A DNA stretch of 64,000 bases from an uncultured Flavobacteriales bacterium. GTDB lineage: Bacteria > Bacteroidota > Bacteroidia > Flavobacteriales_D > Crocinitomicaceae. Numbering within the stretch: the stretch's first letter is position 1; each line of letters starts with the position of its first letter. Below are positions 26,928 to 35,357 of the stretch, piece after piece. The notes beneath the pieces were generated by a model. That model did not search any database. It was not told where the DNA came from and saw only the letters and a list, made by a program, of their open reading frames with translations. Made by a program: the position numbers and the translations under genes. The stretch is from assembly GCA_937876195.1 (NCBI GenBank), contig CALEIK010000015.1, forward strand, positions 62,001-126,000. Reading direction: 5' to 3'.

Positions 26928-27362
26928 ATGATGTATAGAATTGGTTTGTTAGCGTTATCGCTCAGTTTGTTCATGTTCTCTTGTAAAAATGAGGGGTGTA
27001 CAGATTCTGATGCCGAAAACTATATTCAAAAAGCAAAAACTGATGATGGCACATGCGTGTATGAAGCCAATCTGGTGTTTTGGTTTGACAACAATACAAA
27101 GACAATCATGACGAGTAGTGGAGTGACATCATTGCATTATTACTTAGACGGAACGCTCGTTGGAACATTCAGTGCGACAAATGATTTTTCATCGGCACCT
27201 TCTTGCGACAATGAGAATGCGTTCTCAAAATCGATCGCCTACGATATCGAATCTACCAAGGTTTTGAGTTATCGCGTTGAGGATCAAACTGGAAATGAAC
27301 ATTTTTCTGGAACAGTCACTGCGGTTGCTAAAACATGTGTTCCAGAACAGTTGATCTATTAA
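26928..27362 (+). CDS. Lipoprotein with a 'GCTD..A.NY...A..DDGTC' motif
   Basis: 144 residues from ATG 26928 (MMYRIGLL) or 143 from 26931. Signal peptide with lipobox (FMFSCKN). Directly after the lipid-anchor Cys comes GCTDSDAENY and then DDGTC, the cysteine-bounded motif repeated in many secreted Flavobacteriales proteins; here it occurs once. The rest (~45-144) is a beta-rich domain with two further cysteines. Function unknown. Confidence 0.8.
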   Translation: MMYRIGLLALSLSLFMFSCKNEGCTDSDAENYIQKAKTDDGTCVYEANLVFWFDNNTKTIMTSSGVTSLHYYLDGTLVGTFSATNDFSSAPSCDNENAFSKSIAYDIESTKVLSYRVEDQTGNEHFSGTVTAVAKTCVPEQLIY

Positions 27363-27413
27363 GGCTCCAACACAAGAAAACAAGAAGCCTGATGAAGCAT
27401 CCATTATATATTT

Positions 27414-27421
27414 TATCTTTG
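27414..27421 (+). promoter_or_regulatory. -7 promoter element TATCTTTG of the DEAD-box gene
   Basis: TATCTTTG lies 22 nt before ATG 27444. An earlier ATG at 27433 meets a stop after three codons and is not the start. Confidence 0.55.
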
Positions 27422-27443
27422 CGCTTCATAAAATGAACCCCTC

Positions 27444-28793
27444 ATGAACTCTTTTGAGCAATTCAACTTAAAGAAAGCCTTAAAAAATGCCATTGACGAT
27501 ATTGGTTTTAGTACACCAACACCGATTCAAGCTCAAGCGTTTTCTGTTATTCTCTCTGGAAAAGACATTGTGGGGATTGCACAAACAGGAACAGGAAAGA
27601 CACTCGCTTATTTAGTTCCGATCCTAGAAGAATTTCAATTTTCCAAAGAACCGCATCCACGTACGCTGATCCTTGTTCCTACACGGGAATTGGTGCAACA
27701 AGTCGTTACGACCTGTCAGGAACTTACCGAGTACATGAGTGTCCGCGTGGTGGGAGTTTACGGTGGAGCAAACATCAATACACAAGCAATCGCCTTGGCA
27801 AATGGCGTAGATATTTTGGTGGCAACACCCGGTAGATTATACGATTTGGCTTTGAACAAAGCGTTTCAACTGAAATTGATCAAAAAATTAGTGATTGATG
27901 AAGTAGATGTCATGCTGGACCTTGGATTTAGACGTCAGCTCACCAATATTTTGGAACTTTTGCCTGAGAAGCGACAAAACATCATGTTCTCAGCGACGAT
28001 GACTGATCACGTAGATGCGCTTATCGACGATTTCTTCACAGCACCACAACGTATTTCGGTAGCACTGAGCGGAACTCCATTGGATAATATTGATCAACAT
28101 TGTTACACCGTTGAAAATTTCTATACGAAAGTGAATTTGTTGAAGCACTTATTGGCTGACAAGGAAGTTTTTCAAAAAGTATTGATTTTTACAGAAAACA
28201 AACGAAGCGCTGACCGTGTTTTTGAACGACTTTCGGAAGATTTTGGAAAAGAAGTAGCGGTCATTCACTCCAACAAGTCACAGAACTACCGTTTTCGTTC
28301 TATTGAGGAATTTGACAGCGGGAAGAATCGGATTTTAGTTTCAACGGATGTCATGGCGCGTGGACTTGATTTAGAAAAAATCACGCACGTTATTAATGTC
28401 GACACGCCACGATTCCCTGAAAATTACATGCACCGAATAGGTAGAACGGGTAGGGCAGAACAAAAAGGGGCATCATTTTTATTTTCAACAGAGGTGGAAG
28501 TTCCTTTCAGAGAAGGAATTGAAGCATTGATGGGAATGAAAATCAAGGAGTTGGATTTCCCAAAGGAGGTAGCGATTTCAAAGGAATTAACGCCTGAAGA
28601 AAAACCTGTGGAGCCCGAACTCAATACGAGAGCACCGAAACGCGAGAATGCTGGAAGTGGTTTCCACGAGAAGAAAGATAAGAACAAGAAAGTCAATGAG
28701 GGTGGGTCGTACAAAAAGAACTTAGCGAAGAAATACAAAAAACCTCAGACCAGGGGAGACAAAACGTATCACAAGCGAAAAAAGAAAGGTTAG
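27444..28793 (+). CDS. DEAD-box RNA helicase (RhlE-like)
   Basis: 449 residues. Motifs in order: Q-motif PTPIQ, Walker A AQTGTGKT (47-53), PTREL, Walker B DEVD (152-155) in place of DEAD, SAT, STDVMARGLD and HRIGRTGR. A highly basic Lys/Asn-rich tail (~385-449) probably anchors it to RNA. DEVD occurs in other Bacteroidota DEAD-box proteins and keeps both acidic residues. Likely involved in ribosome assembly or mRNA turnover, possibly at low temperature given the nearby cold-shock gene (inference). Confidence 0.95.
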   Translation: MNSFEQFNLKKALKNAIDDIGFSTPTPIQAQAFSVILSGKDIVGIAQTGTGKTLAYLVPILEEFQFSKEPHPRTLILVPTRELVQQVVTTCQELTEYMSVRVVGVYGGANINTQAIALANGVDILVATPGRLYDLALNKAFQLKLIKKLVIDEVDVMLDLGFRRQLTNILELLPEKRQNIMFSATMTDHVDALIDDFFTAPQRISVALSGTPLDNIDQHCYTVENFYTKVNLLKHLLADKEVFQKVLIFTENKRSADRVFERLSEDFGKEVAVIHSNKSQNYRFRSIEEFDSGKNRILVSTDVMARGLDLEKITHVINVDTPRFPENYMHRIGRTGRAEQKGASFLFSTEVEVPFREGIEALMGMKIKELDFPKEVAISKELTPEEKPVEPELNTRAPKRENAGSGFHEKKDKNKKVNEGGSYKKNLAKKYKKPQTRGDKTYHKRKKKG

Positions 28794-28859
28794 CATATTT
28801 CCGATTACTGAAATACGACATTTATTGATATTTTTACACAGTTGAACTAAAGCAAACAA

Positions 28860-29612
28860 ATGGCATTACAAGAAGAATTAAGAACCCAAGGTGATTTTTT
28901 ATTTAAGAACCGAAGCTATTTACCGTTGATTATTTTAGTGGTAGGTCTCGCAGTATTCGCTTATGGCAAATATTTCGGTACGCAATGTTCCTCTGCTTTT
29001 TGCATGGACATTTATTTGTACATCAGTTTAGCAGTGAGTTTGTTTGGCTTGGTCATTCGAATTTTAACTGTTGGTTACACTCCGCACAATACTTCTGGTA
29101 GAAATACAAAAGAAGGTCAAGTTGCAGGTGAAGTCAATTCGACGGGAATCTATTCGACAGTACGTCATCCATTGTACTTAGGTAATTTCTTCATGTGGTT
29201 GGGAGTCGCAATGATCACAGCGAATGCATGGTTTATTGTCGCTTTTATCTTGTTCTACATGTTTTACTATGAGCGCATCATGTATGCTGAGGAAGCCTTT
29301 TTGCGCGATAAATTTGACCGAGGTTATTTAGATTGGGCAGATCGTACTCCAGCAATTATTCCATCCTTCAAAAATTTTGAAAAATCGCGTTATCCATTTA
29401 GCTTGAAAAAAGTATTAAAAATGGAAAAAAACGGATTGGTCGCTGTGTTTGTGCTTTTCTGGTTGTTCGATTATATGGGACAAATCATTGAAACAAGAAC
29501 ATTCAACGTAGCTTGTAATTTCTGGCTCTATGCTGCAATCGCATCTTTCGTAATTTATCTCGTGTTGAAGATGATGAAGAAAGGACATATGCTGGACGTA
29601 GAGGACAGGTAA
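28860..29612 (+). CDS. Integral membrane methyltransferase (isoprenylcysteine/phospholipid methyltransferase-like)
   Basis: 250 residues with about six membrane helices. YSTVRHPLYLGNF (~97-109) and the later YAEEAFLRDKF with YLDWADRTPAIIPS are the SAM- and substrate-binding signatures of the ICMT/PEMT-type fold. It methylates a membrane-embedded substrate of unknown identity. Ends before a strong bidirectional terminator. Confidence 0.85.
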   Translation: MALQEELRTQGDFLFKNRSYLPLIILVVGLAVFAYGKYFGTQCSSAFCMDIYLYISLAVSLFGLVIRILTVGYTPHNTSGRNTKEGQVAGEVNSTGIYSTVRHPLYLGNFFMWLGVAMITANAWFIVAFILFYMFYYERIMYAEEAFLRDKFDRGYLDWADRTPAIIPSFKNFEKSRYPFSLKKVLKMEKNGLVAVFVLFWLFDYMGQIIETRTFNVACNFWLYAAIASFVIYLVLKMMKKGHMLDVEDR

Positions 29613-29635
29613 TCAATTTGTAATAGAATATAAAC

Positions 29636-29668
29636 AAAAAGGCGAATGGGTTTCATTCGCCTTTTTTT
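29636..29668. terminator. Bidirectional Rho-independent terminator
   Basis: AAAAAGGCGAATG (29636-29648) and CATTCGCC plus T-run (29654-29668) form a perfect stem with A- and T-tracts on either side. It separates the convergent methyltransferase and GT39-like genes. Confidence 0.92.
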
Positions 29669-29682
29669 ATGCCTATAAATCT

Positions 29683-31098
29683 TTAGTCAAAAGTATAAAT
29701 GATGTAGTTTTTGTCTGAATACACTGTTTCCAAATATTCAATGGATGTTTCCAATCGGTGTCGGTTAATGATGAGAAAAGATGCGCCTGATTGATGGAGA
29801 TCTTCTAAATCGTGTTGATTGATTTCCTCATTTTCCACCGTCCAACCTCTACGGTGCGCGAAATAGATTTCTTGTGGCGATGCTCCACCGTTCACTACCA
29901 CCAGCGCGTCATAGGGAATGTGTGCGTTAGCGATTGATTCGAGGCTCAATTTATGTTTCTCGCTGTCCTTGATGAAAAAATCGTGCTGTTGGTTACCAAT
30001 CCCTTCGATGGCAATGAAAAGCAGTGGAATGAATAGGTGTTTATTCGGAATTCTCGCCAATCCAACACCAGCTAAAACAGCCATGACAGGAACGAATGGG
30101 ATAATGTAGTAACTGTGCAGCGGGAATACAGCGCCCGTTTTTAGAATGAACAAGCCAAACACCAACGCAATGAATACGAATGAAAGCTTGACGTAACGGT
30201 GTAAATCACCCTTCCAGCTAAAAACAATGCCAACTACCATAAATCCAAGCGCGATGTAAGAATGAAAGGCACTGAAATAGAATTTCTCGAAAAACTCAGG
30301 CAGCAGCGGTGTGATTTCCATAAATCCTTCAATAAGTCCTTTTGGGAAATACAACTGATAACCGTAGGTGCTAATTAAATAGGGTACCCAGTAAAAATAC
30401 CAAAGCGCTACAATTCCCACGCTAACTCCCGCTGTTACAAATACGGCTAGCTTTCTTTTAAGGTCGATTTCTTTAACAAAAAGGAGGGTTCCAATCACCG
30501 CAACAAGACTCAATGCTGGAATTTTACAGAGCATTCCCAGGGTGATGAACAGAAAAAAGAGTAGTAACTTGAATCGCGCACCGGTTGTCACATACATGTA
30601 GCCATAATACAAACCAATAATAACCAAGGAAACACTGAACGTATCAGGCATAATTTTTCGAGAAAACCCGAACCAGATAGATGCCAATAGTACAATGGTC
30701 GCGCTAACCGCAATTTTTTTCGTGCTTACCTTTGAAATGAGCAGGAAAAAGAAGTAAATACCAAAGGATGAAACAACAAGATTGATAATTCGACCGTACC
30801 AATGTGCATAGTCAAAAACATGTGCTAAGAAACCTATGAGGTAATTGTACAAAGGGAATTCTGATCCGATGATGCCCATTTGGTTGCCTGCCATATCGAT
30901 TTGAGGGTACATCAAATAAGTACTTGCCTCGTGGAAATTTCGGGAGATCATGTTGGTCAATGCTTGTCGCCAGTTATGACCGATTTCCAACGGTGCATTC
31001 GTAATTCCAATTAAGCGAATGAGAAAGAAGAGAAGGATCCAAAAGCGAATGTCGGTCAGGATTCGTTTCCAAATAGGAGTATCAATTCGAGTAGTCAT
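29683..31098 (-). CDS. GT39-like (ArnT/PMT family) membrane glycosyltransferase
   Basis: 471 residues with about ten membrane helices. The N-terminal loop contains LEIGHNWRQALT and the GSEFPLYNYLIG segment, which resemble the acidic substrate loop of PMT/ArnT-type GT-C enzymes that move a sugar from a polyprenyl phosphate. The C-terminal ~90 residues form a soluble periplasmic-like domain. DUF4199 is encoded 14 bp upstream. The acceptor is unknown. Confidence 0.8.
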   Translation of the reverse strand: MTTRIDTPIWKRILTDIRFWILLFFLIRLIGITNAPLEIGHNWRQALTNMISRNFHEASTYLMYPQIDMAGNQMGIIGSEFPLYNYLIGFLAHVFDYAHWYGRIINLVVSSFGIYFFFLLISKVSTKKIAVSATIVLLASIWFGFSRKIMPDTFSVSLVIIGLYYGYMYVTTGARFKLLLFFLFITLGMLCKIPALSLVAVIGTLLFVKEIDLKRKLAVFVTAGVSVGIVALWYFYWVPYLISTYGYQLYFPKGLIEGFMEITPLLPEFFEKFYFSAFHSYIALGFMVVGIVFSWKGDLHRYVKLSFVFIALVFGLFILKTGAVFPLHSYYIIPFVPVMAVLAGVGLARIPNKHLFIPLLFIAIEGIGNQQHDFFIKDSEKHKLSLESIANAHIPYDALVVVNGGASPQEIYFAHRRGWTVENEEINQHDLEDLHQSGASFLIINRHRLETSIEYLETVYSDKNYIIYTFD

Positions 31099-31112
31099 TC
31101 AAGATGGAATTG

Positions 31113-31670
31113 CTACGTATGTTTAAATACGATTTTTCGATAGACGACGGTGACAAATATACTGTTCATCGTACCCAACAGCAGCATGGCGAGCATAGAA
31201 ACCGTCATTGTGGATGATGGCTTGTAGAAACTACGTGGACCTTGAATCAGCTGCTCGTAAATTTCTTCTTTTGTCATAACCTCGAACTCAGCATTTGAAG
31301 CTTTCGCGTCCTTTAATCCCTGTGGATCATCCAGCATTTTTTGAATGCCCATTTCAGCTTCTGCAATCTGATGTTGGTTGAATTCAGGATGAATGTTGTT
31401 GTAATAGAAATAAAGGAAAATACTGACAATAAATGCGTAGGGGACACCTGCCGTCATTCCGTTTTTTATGTCACGAAGTGCGTTTCCAGGTTCTGTGTCA
31501 ATTTTCTTTTGTCGGTACAGACCCACCGAAATAGCGAGCAATAAGCAAAGAATGTTCAACATGACACTTGGGATAATATTCTCCCCAGCGATTCCAGTCG
31601 TGAAAAAGAGCAATTTCATTGCGATCCAAATCCCTGCGAAAACAAGTCCTGTTTTTAATGTAACTTTCAT
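31113..31670 (-). CDS. DUF4199 family membrane protein
   Basis: 185 residues from ATG 31670 (MKVTLKTG); a TTG at 31679 would add three residues. Four predicted helices; the GLYRQKKIDTEPGN segment followed by IKNGMTAGVPYAF fits DUF4199, a Bacteroidota inner-membrane family of unknown function often next to glycosyltransferases, as here. Confidence 0.85.
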   Translation of the reverse strand: MKVTLKTGLVFAGIWIAMKLLFFTTGIAGENIIPSVMLNILCLLLAISVGLYRQKKIDTEPGNALRDIKNGMTAGVPYAFIVSIFLYFYYNNIHPEFNQHQIAEAEMGIQKMLDDPQGLKDAKASNAEFEVMTKEEIYEQLIQGPRSFYKPSSTMTVSMLAMLLLGTMNSIFVTVVYRKIVFKHT

Positions 31671-31688
31671 TCCTGTCAATTATCTACT

Positions 31689-31717
31689 AAAAAGGGAATG
31701 AATGATCACTCCCTTTT
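31689..31717 (-). terminator. Rho-independent terminator of rho
   Basis: Arms 31690-31701 and 31706-31717 (11 of 12 pair, AAAAGGGAATGA/TCACTCCCTTTT) followed on the minus strand by TTTTT. It lies 20 bp past the rho stop and before the DUF4199 gene. Confidence 0.85.
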
Positions 31718-31736
31718 ATGTTGTTTATAAATGTGA

Positions 31737-33473
31737 TTAGCTATTCATCGTTGCCAAAAACTCTTCGTTGGAAAGTGTGCTCTCCATTCGAGTTTTCATG
31801 AATTCCATTGCTTCAACAGGATTCATATCGGCGATAAATTTACGCATCAACCAGATACGTTGCAATACGTCTTTGTCCAATAATAAGTCCTCTCGACGTG
31901 TTCCAGACGAAGTAATATCAATTGCTGGGTAAATACGACGGTTCGAAATCTTACGATCGAGTTGTAACTCCATGTTACCTGTACCTTTAAATTCCTCAAA
32001 GATTACCTCGTCCATTTTTGAACCAGTTTCTGTCAATGCTGTTGCAATAATGGAAAGTGATCCACCATTTTCAATCTTACGCGCTGAACCGAAGAAACGT
32101 TTTGGTTTGTGCAATGCATTTGCATCGACACCACCAGAAAGTACTTTTCCAGAAGCTGGAGAAACCGTATTGTACGCACGTGCCAAACGTGTAATCGAAT
32201 CCAAAAGGATACACACGTCATGTCCACATTCCACCATACGTTTTGCTTTTTCCAATACCATGTTGGCCACTTTTACGTGACGGTCTGCAGGCTCATCAAA
32301 CGTAGAAGCAATTACCTCTGCATTTACTGAACGTGCCATGTCTGTTACCTCTTCAGGACGTTCATCGATCAATAATACGATCAAATACGTTTCAGGGTGG
32401 TTGGCAGCAATCGCATTTGCGACGTCTTTCAATAACACTGTTTTACCAGTCTTTGGTTGAGCGACAATCATACCACGTTGTCCTTTACCGATCGGCGCAA
32501 ATAAATCCATAACACGCGTAGAAAGTGATTCTTGTGCGTGACCTGTCAATTTGAACTTTTCACTTGGAAAAAGAGGGGTGAGGTACTGAAAAGGAACCCT
32601 GTCACGAATGTACGAAGGATCTCTACCATTGATTGATTCCACTTTTACGAGTGGGAAATATTTTTCACCTTCACGTGGTGGACGAATCGTTCCAACGACA
32701 GTATCTCCAGTTTTCAAACCAAATAATTTGACTTGACTTTGAGAAACGTAGACATCATCCGGTGAAGAAAGATAGTTGTAATCTGATGAACGCAAGAAAC
32801 CGTAACCGTCCTGCATGACTTCTAGAACTCCTTCCGCAGAAACAATTCCAACCAAGTTGTACATTTCCTCTTCTTCTTTGGAAAGTTTGCCTTCGTTTTG
32901 TTGTTGATTGCGATTTTGGTTGTTCTGTTTCGGTCTATTTTGATTCGGATTGTTCTTTTGGTGGTTGTGCTGAGGAACTTTTCGCTCTTGCTCTTGAGAA
33001 CCTTGCTCTGAAGAAGAAGGAGTGTTTTCATTTCCATCATCTGCTTTTGAAATTCCTTCGGCAGCGGCTTTTGCTAGTTCCTGTAATTTCTTACCTGCAG
33101 CAGCTTTTTCTGGCTTGGGTGTTGATGGTTTCGCAGCCTTTGCCTGAACTGGTTTTACGTCAGCAACTTTTTCTTCCATCTTTTCTTCAACTCTTGCTTC
33201 AGTAGGAATTTCCTTTACGGGTTCGCTTGGGCTATCATCAAAAAGTCGTGGTTGAGGAGTATCTTCTTTTTTCTCAGAAGCATCATCTGTCATAACTTTT
33301 TTACGCGTTCTTTTCCGCTTCGGTCTATCATCGTCATCATTTGAAGGCGATTTTGCCGCGATTTTTTCAATGAGTTCTGGTTTTTTTAAGGAGTCGATCT
33401 CGTCTAATCCTAACATTTTTGCTAAATCTCTTAGCTCAGGAAGCTTTTTGCTTTCTAGATCATTTTTATCCAT
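31737..33473 (-). CDS. rho: Transcription termination factor Rho with a long disordered insertion
   Basis: 578 residues against ~420 in E. coli. An N-terminal Rho_N/SAP-like helix pair (1-42) is followed by ~160 residues of disordered, charged then Asn/Gln-rich sequence (~43-200), the RNA-binding OB fold (GVLEVMQDGYGFLRS), the P-loop AQPKTGKT, the Walker B region VLLIDERPEE and the Q/R loops. The hexameric ATPase ends untranslated transcripts. The insertion matches the type of disordered region found in Bacteroides Rho. TATATTTG at 33577 gives a ~100-nt leader. Confidence 0.97.
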   Translation of the reverse strand: MDKNDLESKKLPELRDLAKMLGLDEIDSLKKPELIEKIAAKSPSNDDDDRPKRKRTRKKVMTDDASEKKEDTPQPRLFDDSPSEPVKEIPTEARVEEKMEEKVADVKPVQAKAAKPSTPKPEKAAAGKKLQELAKAAAEGISKADDGNENTPSSSEQGSQEQERKVPQHNHQKNNPNQNRPKQNNQNRNQQQNEGKLSKEEEEMYNLVGIVSAEGVLEVMQDGYGFLRSSDYNYLSSPDDVYVSQSQVKLFGLKTGDTVVGTIRPPREGEKYFPLVKVESINGRDPSYIRDRVPFQYLTPLFPSEKFKLTGHAQESLSTRVMDLFAPIGKGQRGMIVAQPKTGKTVLLKDVANAIAANHPETYLIVLLIDERPEEVTDMARSVNAEVIASTFDEPADRHVKVANMVLEKAKRMVECGHDVCILLDSITRLARAYNTVSPASGKVLSGGVDANALHKPKRFFGSARKIENGGSLSIIATALTETGSKMDEVIFEEFKGTGNMELQLDRKISNRRIYPAIDITSSGTRREDLLLDKDVLQRIWLMRKFIADMNPVEAMEFMKTRMESTLSNEEFLATMNS

Positions 33474-33576
33474 AGATAAATGTATAAATCGGTATTAATA
33501 TGGGGTTCAAGTAAATTTTTTCTTGGAAAATAAGTGCGTTTGAGCAATAAAAATTGCATTCTGAGTTGCAATAATA

Positions 33577-33584
33577 CAAATATA
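33577..33584 (-). promoter_or_regulatory. -7 promoter element TATATTTG of rho
   Basis: The minus strand reads TATATTTG, 103 nt before ATG 33473. The long leader leaves room for Rho autoregulation, but no specific element was seen. Confidence 0.5.
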
Positions 33585-33642
33585 ATTAAATTAATTCACA
33601 TGGAGGTAATGGATTATTTTTAATAGGCTATTGTTGATAAGT

Positions 33643-33815
33643 AGATTTTAAGACTACCAGAGCCAAGACTAAAAGACCTAATCCTACTTAATATCACTAA
33701 TTGAACATCGGTCATCGAGCTTGTCGAGATGTCGAGATGTGAGATGCCGAATAATTAAGTCTTAAAGTCTTGACCGCGGAGTAGAAACGTAGTTAATCTT
33801 TCCGTCTTAAAATCT
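33643..33815. repeat. Fold-back intergenic repeat, copy B
   Basis: Three nested perfect inverted repeats, in order inward: 33643-33654/33804-33815 (12 bp, AGATTTTAAGAC), 33664-33670/33766-33772 (7 bp, CAAGACT) and 33686-33692/33754-33760 (7 bp, ACTTAAT). The tip contains a quasi-palindrome CATCGAGC..TCGAGATG. The whole can fold into one ~173-nt hairpin. The 15-mer at 33797-33811 matches copy A; AAGACTAAAAGA at 33665-33676 matches copy C. Confidence 0.75.
33713..33739. repeat. Short quasi-palindromic TGAGCTTGTCGA-type element
   Basis: CATCGAGCTTGTCGAGATG (33713-33731) plus an adjoining partial TCGAGATG. It resembles the CACTGAGCTTGTCGAAGTG short dispersed palindrome common in Bacteroidota intergenic DNA. 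Diverged relatives lie on the other side of the symporter gene (35275-35308). Confidence 0.5.
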
Positions 33816-33833
33816 TTATACTATATTCACCTC

Positions 33834-35264
33834 ATGAAAAATTTAGCATTGCACTGGAAAATCCTTATCGCAATGGTGCTCGGTATTATCTGGGCAATCA
33901 TTTCGGGAGCGTATGGTTTTAATGAATTTACTGGGAATTGGATCGATCCGTTTGGAACAATTTTCATCAACTGTCTGAAGTTTATAGCAGTTCCGTTGGT
34001 ACTGTTTTCAATTATTACAGGTGTCGCAGGATTAGGGGATCCGGCTCAGTTAGGTCGAATGGGGGCAAAAACACTCGGGATGTACTTAATTACAACAGTG
34101 ATTTCTGTTTCTCTTGGCCTGCTGATTGTCAATGTATTTCAACCTGGTAAGCAAAACAACGAGGAAACGCGCTTAAACCACCGTTTGCAGTACGAAATGT
34201 GGGCAACGGATAATGGAATTCAAATTAAGGATGGTCGACATGAATTAGCAACAGCGACGCCGGAACAATTGCAATTGGTGCGTGAAAAGTTGAACAAAGA
34301 TGCGCAAACTGAAGAGTACCAGGTAGCAGCTCAAAAAAATGAATTAGCGAAAGCCAATAAAACAAAAACACCGCTTCAGCCTTTGGTGGATATGGTGCCA
34401 GATAATCTGATCATTGCACTAGGGGATGGAAAACTCATGCTTCAAGTGATTTTCTTTGCCTTGTTTTTCGGAATCTCTATGATTTTACTTCCCCGCGATA
34501 AAACAGAAGGAGTGCGCTCCTTTTTTGACGGCATGAATGAAGTATTCATCAAAATGGTGCACATTGTGATGCGTGCAGCGCCATTTTTCGTATTCTGCTT
34601 GATGGCAGGAGTTTTGGCTAAATCGGCGGATTCACTCGATGGATTGATCACCATTTTTATGCAAATGGGGATGTATGCGCTCGTCGTTTTTGGTGGATTA
34701 GCACTCTTGCTCTTTGGATTTTATCCTTTGTTATTGCGCATTTTTGGCGTCAAAATGGAGTACAGTACATTTTTCCGTGGATTAAGTCCTGCACAATTCC
34801 TAGCCTTTTCTACGAGTTCAAGTGCAGCAACCTTGCCTGTCACGATTGAATGTGCCAACGAAAACTTGAAAATCCCAGAAAAAGCAACTGATTTCGTGCT
34901 ACCGATTGGTGCGACCGTCAACATGGATGGAACTTCGCTCTACCAAGCAGTAGCTGTTATTTTCTTGGCGCAATACCACGACGTTGATTTATCACTGATG
35001 CAACAATTGGGAATTGTAGCCACTGCGACTTTAGCTTCAATTGGAGCGGCAGCGGTTCCAAGCGCAGGATTGATTATGTTGATGATTGTCCTCGACTCAG
35101 TGGGATTGAATCCATTGTGGATTGCGATTGTCTTGCCTGTAGATCGAATTTTGGACATGTGTCGAACAGTAGTGAATGTCACGAGTGATGTCACCGTGGC
35201 CGCCATTATCGCCAAGTCGGAAGGTATGACGCACGAATCTACGGTTGAACAAAACATGGTTTAA
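33834..35264 (+). CDS. Dicarboxylate/amino acid:cation symporter (DAACS, GltP/DctA family)
   Basis: 476 residues. Conserved transport core: FSTSSSAATLPVT (re-entrant serine-rich loop), NMDGTSLYQ (the NMDGT cation/substrate motif) and a late DRILDMCRTVVNV. Takes up glutamate/aspartate or C4-dicarboxylates with Na+ or H+. A hydrophilic insertion of ~85 residues (~105-190) between early helices, charged and helix-prone, is larger than in E. coli GltP. Flanked on both sides by short repeats. Confidence 0.93.
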   Translation: MKNLALHWKILIAMVLGIIWAIISGAYGFNEFTGNWIDPFGTIFINCLKFIAVPLVLFSIITGVAGLGDPAQLGRMGAKTLGMYLITTVISVSLGLLIVNVFQPGKQNNEETRLNHRLQYEMWATDNGIQIKDGRHELATATPEQLQLVREKLNKDAQTEEYQVAAQKNELAKANKTKTPLQPLVDMVPDNLIIALGDGKLMLQVIFFALFFGISMILLPRDKTEGVRSFFDGMNEVFIKMVHIVMRAAPFFVFCLMAGVLAKSADSLDGLITIFMQMGMYALVVFGGLALLLFGFYPLLLRIFGVKMEYSTFFRGLSPAQFLAFSTSSSAATLPVTIECANENLKIPEKATDFVLPIGATVNMDGTSLYQAVAVIFLAQYHDVDLSLMQQLGIVATATLASIGAAAVPSAGLIMLMIVLDSVGLNPLWIAIVLPVDRILDMCRTVVNVTSDVTVAAIIAKSEGMTHESTVEQNMV

Positions 35265-35274
35265 ATCATGCGAG

Positions 35275-35308
35275 CACTGAGCTTGAGATCCCTGAGTATA
35301 TCGAAGGG
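35275..35308. repeat. Two diverged TGAGCTTGTCGA-type palindrome copies
   Basis: CACTGAGCTTG (35275-35285, half element) abuts CCCTGAGTATATCGAAGGG (35290-35308), itself nearly palindromic, followed by GTCGAA half-sites to ~35321. Same family as the element at 33713. Could also act as the symporter gene's terminator. Confidence 0.5.
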
Positions 35309-35329
35309 TCGAAATGTCGAATGATTTCC

Positions 35330-35337
35330 TAATTTTG
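35330..35337 (+). promoter_or_regulatory. -7 promoter element TAATTTTG of the RluF-like gene
   Basis: TAATTTTG lies 20 nt before ATG 35358. Confidence 0.5.
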
Positions 35338-35357
35338 CGATCAATTAGTCGACGTGC

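Larger units (their letters stand above)
33474..33833. other. 360-bp divergent spacer between rho and the symporter gene
   Basis: It holds the rho promoter (33577-33584) and leader, then fold-back repeat copy B (33643-33815) with a short palindrome at its tip. No open reading frame or RNA gene was recognised in it. Confidence 0.8.

Noticed and set aside
27897..27908. DEVD instead of DEAD in the helicase Walker B as a sign of inactivity
   Set aside because: Both acidic residues needed for ATP hydrolysis are kept, and DEVD occurs in other Bacteroidota DEAD-box proteins.
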